DNA from: an uncultured Ruminococcus sp.
Lineage (GTDB): Bacteria > Bacillota > Clostridia > Oscillospirales > Acutalibacteraceae
Length of the DNA: 13,918 bases
Direction of reading: 5' to 3'
Assembly (NCBI GenBank): GCA_902803585.1
Contig: CADCQO010000094.1
Span: forward strand, 1-13,918
Part shown: positions 12,455 to 13,918 of the stretch, piece after piece
How positions within the stretch are numbered: position 1 is the stretch's first letter
Layout: every line of letters begins with the position of its first letter
The notes under the pieces: model-generated
What the model saw: only the letters and a program-made list of their open reading frames with translations
The model's database searches: none
What the model was told of the DNA's origin: nothing
Translations under genes and position numbers: made by a program

Positions 12455-13825
12455 ATGATAGTGGAGCTCAAGAAAAATGAACTATATACAACAGAAATTG
12501 TTGACTATACGACAGAGGGAGCAGGTGTATGTAAAATCAACGGAGTAACCGTTTTTGTTGCAAATGCGGCTGTAGGAGACAAAGCAGCTGTAAAAATTCT
12601 CAAAATCAACAAACACTATGCTTACGGAAAAATTGAAACAATACTGGATTCTTCGGATCACAGAATAGACGTTGATTGTCCGGTTTTTGAAAAATGCGGC
12701 GGCTGTACATTCCGCCATATCAGCTATGATTCCGAACTTGTTTTTAAACGAAAGCGAGTACAGGATGCACTCACACGCATAGGCGGAATCAATGCAGAAT
12801 TTTTGTCACCCATTGTCAGGTCAGATTCTTGTGACCACTACCGAAATAAAGCGCAGTTGCCTATTACTGTTGACAAAGAAGGAAAAGTTTGTGTCGGATT
12901 TTTTGCACCAAGAAGCCATCGTGTCATTCCGCTGAACAGCTGTTACCTGCAGTCAGCCGTTTTTGATGAGGCAATCCGACTGTTTTTGTCATGGGCCAAT
13001 CAGTTTCATATTTCATGTTACGATGAAACTACACATACAGGTATTTTGCGTCATCTTTATCTGCGCTATGCCGAAAAAACCAATCAGCTGATGGTTTGTG
13101 TGGTGGCAAATGCACCTGTTCTGAAAAAAGATACACAACTTGTGAAAATGTTAGTAGAACAGCTTCCTTGTCTGAAAACGGTTGTTCTCAATGTCAATAC
13201 CGAAAAGACGAATGTTATCGTTGGAAAAGTTTGTCATACATTGTATGGCTCCGGATACATTACCGATGAATTATGCGGACTTTCATTTCGGATTTCTCCT
13301 CTTGCTTTTTATCAGGTTAACCGTACACAAGCAGAAAAGCTTTATACATTAGCAGCTGAATTTGCTGATTTAAAACCTGATGAAATATTGGTAGATATGT
13401 ATTGCGGCACAGGTACTATTGGACTGACGATGGCAAACAAAGTAAAGAAACTGATAGGAATTGAGATTGTTCCTCAAGCAATAGAGGATGCTAAACGAAA
13501 TGCGTGGGATAATCAGATCAGTAATGCAGAATTTATTTGTGCAGATGCGGCTGCGGCCGCGGTTGACCTGCAAACGCGTAATATTTGTCCGGATTGTATT
13601 ATACTTGATCCGCCAAGAAAAGGCTGTGATAGTGGGCTGATTCGTACCATCAGCGAAATGCGTCCTAAAAGACTGGTCTATGTATCATGTGATCCTGCTA
13701 CATTATCCAGAGATATCAAGCTCTTTTCAGTATATGGATATGTAGTATCCAAAGCTGCTCCTGTAGATATGTTTCCCCGCACTCCCCATGTCGAGTGTGT
13801 GGTATTGATGACGAAATGTGACTGA
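12455..13825 (+). CDS. rlmD: 23S rRNA (uracil-C5)-methyltransferase, RlmD/RumA family
   Basis: 456 aa. An N-terminal TRAM domain covers about 5-65. An iron-sulfur cluster motif is formed by Cys75, Cys81 and Cys84 (C-x5-C-x2-C) with Cys163 a likely fourth ligand. The SAM-binding motif is D-M-Y-C-G-T-G-T-I-G, followed by L-D-P-P-R-K-G and the catalytic cysteine motif V-S-C-D-P-A-T-L-S near the C-terminus. The family makes 5-methyluridine in 23S rRNA (U1939 for RlmD, U747 for RlmC; some Firmicute RlmCD enzymes do both), so the exact site is uncertain. The start at 12455 is only 3 nt after AGGGAGG (12445-12451), whereas GTG at 12461 is 9 nt away and may be the true start, two residues shorter. 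It follows the Nudix gene in one operon. Confidence 0.93.
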   Translation: MIVELKKNELYTTEIVDYTTEGAGVCKINGVTVFVANAAVGDKAAVKILKINKHYAYGKIETILDSSDHRIDVDCPVFEKCGGCTFRHISYDSELVFKRKRVQDALTRIGGINAEFLSPIVRSDSCDHYRNKAQLPITVDKEGKVCVGFFAPRSHRVIPLNSCYLQSAVFDEAIRLFLSWANQFHISCYDETTHTGILRHLYLRYAEKTNQLMVCVVANAPVLKKDTQLVKMLVEQLPCLKTVVLNVNTEKTNVIVGKVCHTLYGSGYITDELCGLSFRISPLAFYQVNRTQAEKLYTLAAEFADLKPDEILVDMYCGTGTIGLTMANKVKKLIGIEIVPQAIEDAKRNAWDNQISNAEFICADAAAAAVDLQTRNICPDCIILDPPRKGCDSGLIRTISEMRPKRLVYVSCDPATLSRDIKLFSVYGYVVSKAAPVDMFPRTPHVECVVLMTKCD

Positions 13826-13918
13826 ACAACGGGCAAAAAGTGCCGATTTCAAGCCGCTTTTCAGATTTTTACAATTTCCTTGTGAATGGATATTTTTCTA
13901 CTTTCCCACTTCCGAACC
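13826..13918 (+). other. Downstream flank of rlmD, nothing clear
   Basis: The only structure seen is a short hairpin, GGCA / TGCC around 13832-13844, with no T tract directly after it. It is too weak to call a terminator. No gene start is visible before the window ends. Confidence 0.3.

Noticed and set aside
13826..13918. Terminator of rlmD
   Set aside because: The only stem is 4-5 bp with a bulge and is not followed by a T run.

Overview
The window looks like a chromosomal segment of a gut-type, moderately AT-rich Firmicute. A Ruminococcus-like member of the Oscillospiraceae is my inference, based on strong AAGGAG-type Shine-Dalgarno sites, consensus sigma-A promoters with 17-bp spacers, and the gene set; no 16S or tRNA gene is present to confirm it. 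Most genes are housekeeping: RNA modification, nucleotide sanitation, cell-wall carboxypeptidases, biotin uptake and an aminotransferase. There are no insertion sequences, CRISPR arrays, tRNAs or rRNAs.

Layout: 3-190 holds the frame-disturbed tail of a glycerol-kinase-like gene. 404-1363 (-) is a TPM-domain membrane protein with its own promoter and terminator. 1741-3433 (+) is a two-gene overlapping unit, thpR and a PatB/MalY aminotransferase. 3467-3792 is a compact non-coding locus: an operator-like palindrome over a consensus promoter, two tandem homologous structured RNA modules and an intrinsic terminator. It is followed by rsr (3840-5495, +), the bacterial Ro60 orthologue. 5735-7961 (+) is an operon of trmN6-like methyltransferase, rsmI and maf. 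Its intrinsic terminator hairpin contains the Shine-Dalgarno site and start codon of the next gene, a D-Ala-D-Ala carboxypeptidase (8019-9164, +). A second S11 carboxypeptidase (9165-10598, -) abuts it tail to tail. 10785-11045 (+) is an orphan 86-aa protein. 11131-11724 (-) is bioY behind a BirA-type biotin operator. 11912-13825 (+) is a Nudix hydrolase plus the rRNA methyltransferase rlmD.

The most notable system is the Ro/Y-RNA locus. Upstream of rsr lie two RNA modules whose 5' strands align at an exact 100-nt offset (18 of 21 positions identical). Their 3' strands are also conserved (16 of 20), and each folds as a long closing stem, an asymmetric AGCGG / ATATTC internal loop and a second 8-10 bp stem. 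This is the expected kind of place and shape for Y RNAs, here in duplicate. A 22-bp perfect dyad over the promoter suggests repression. A terminator before rsr, with no credible second promoter, suggests rsr is made by read-through. Other second-look items are the start codon inside a terminator stem at 7967-8029, a probable non-canonical AUC start at 1354, and the zero-gap convergent carboxypeptidase pair.
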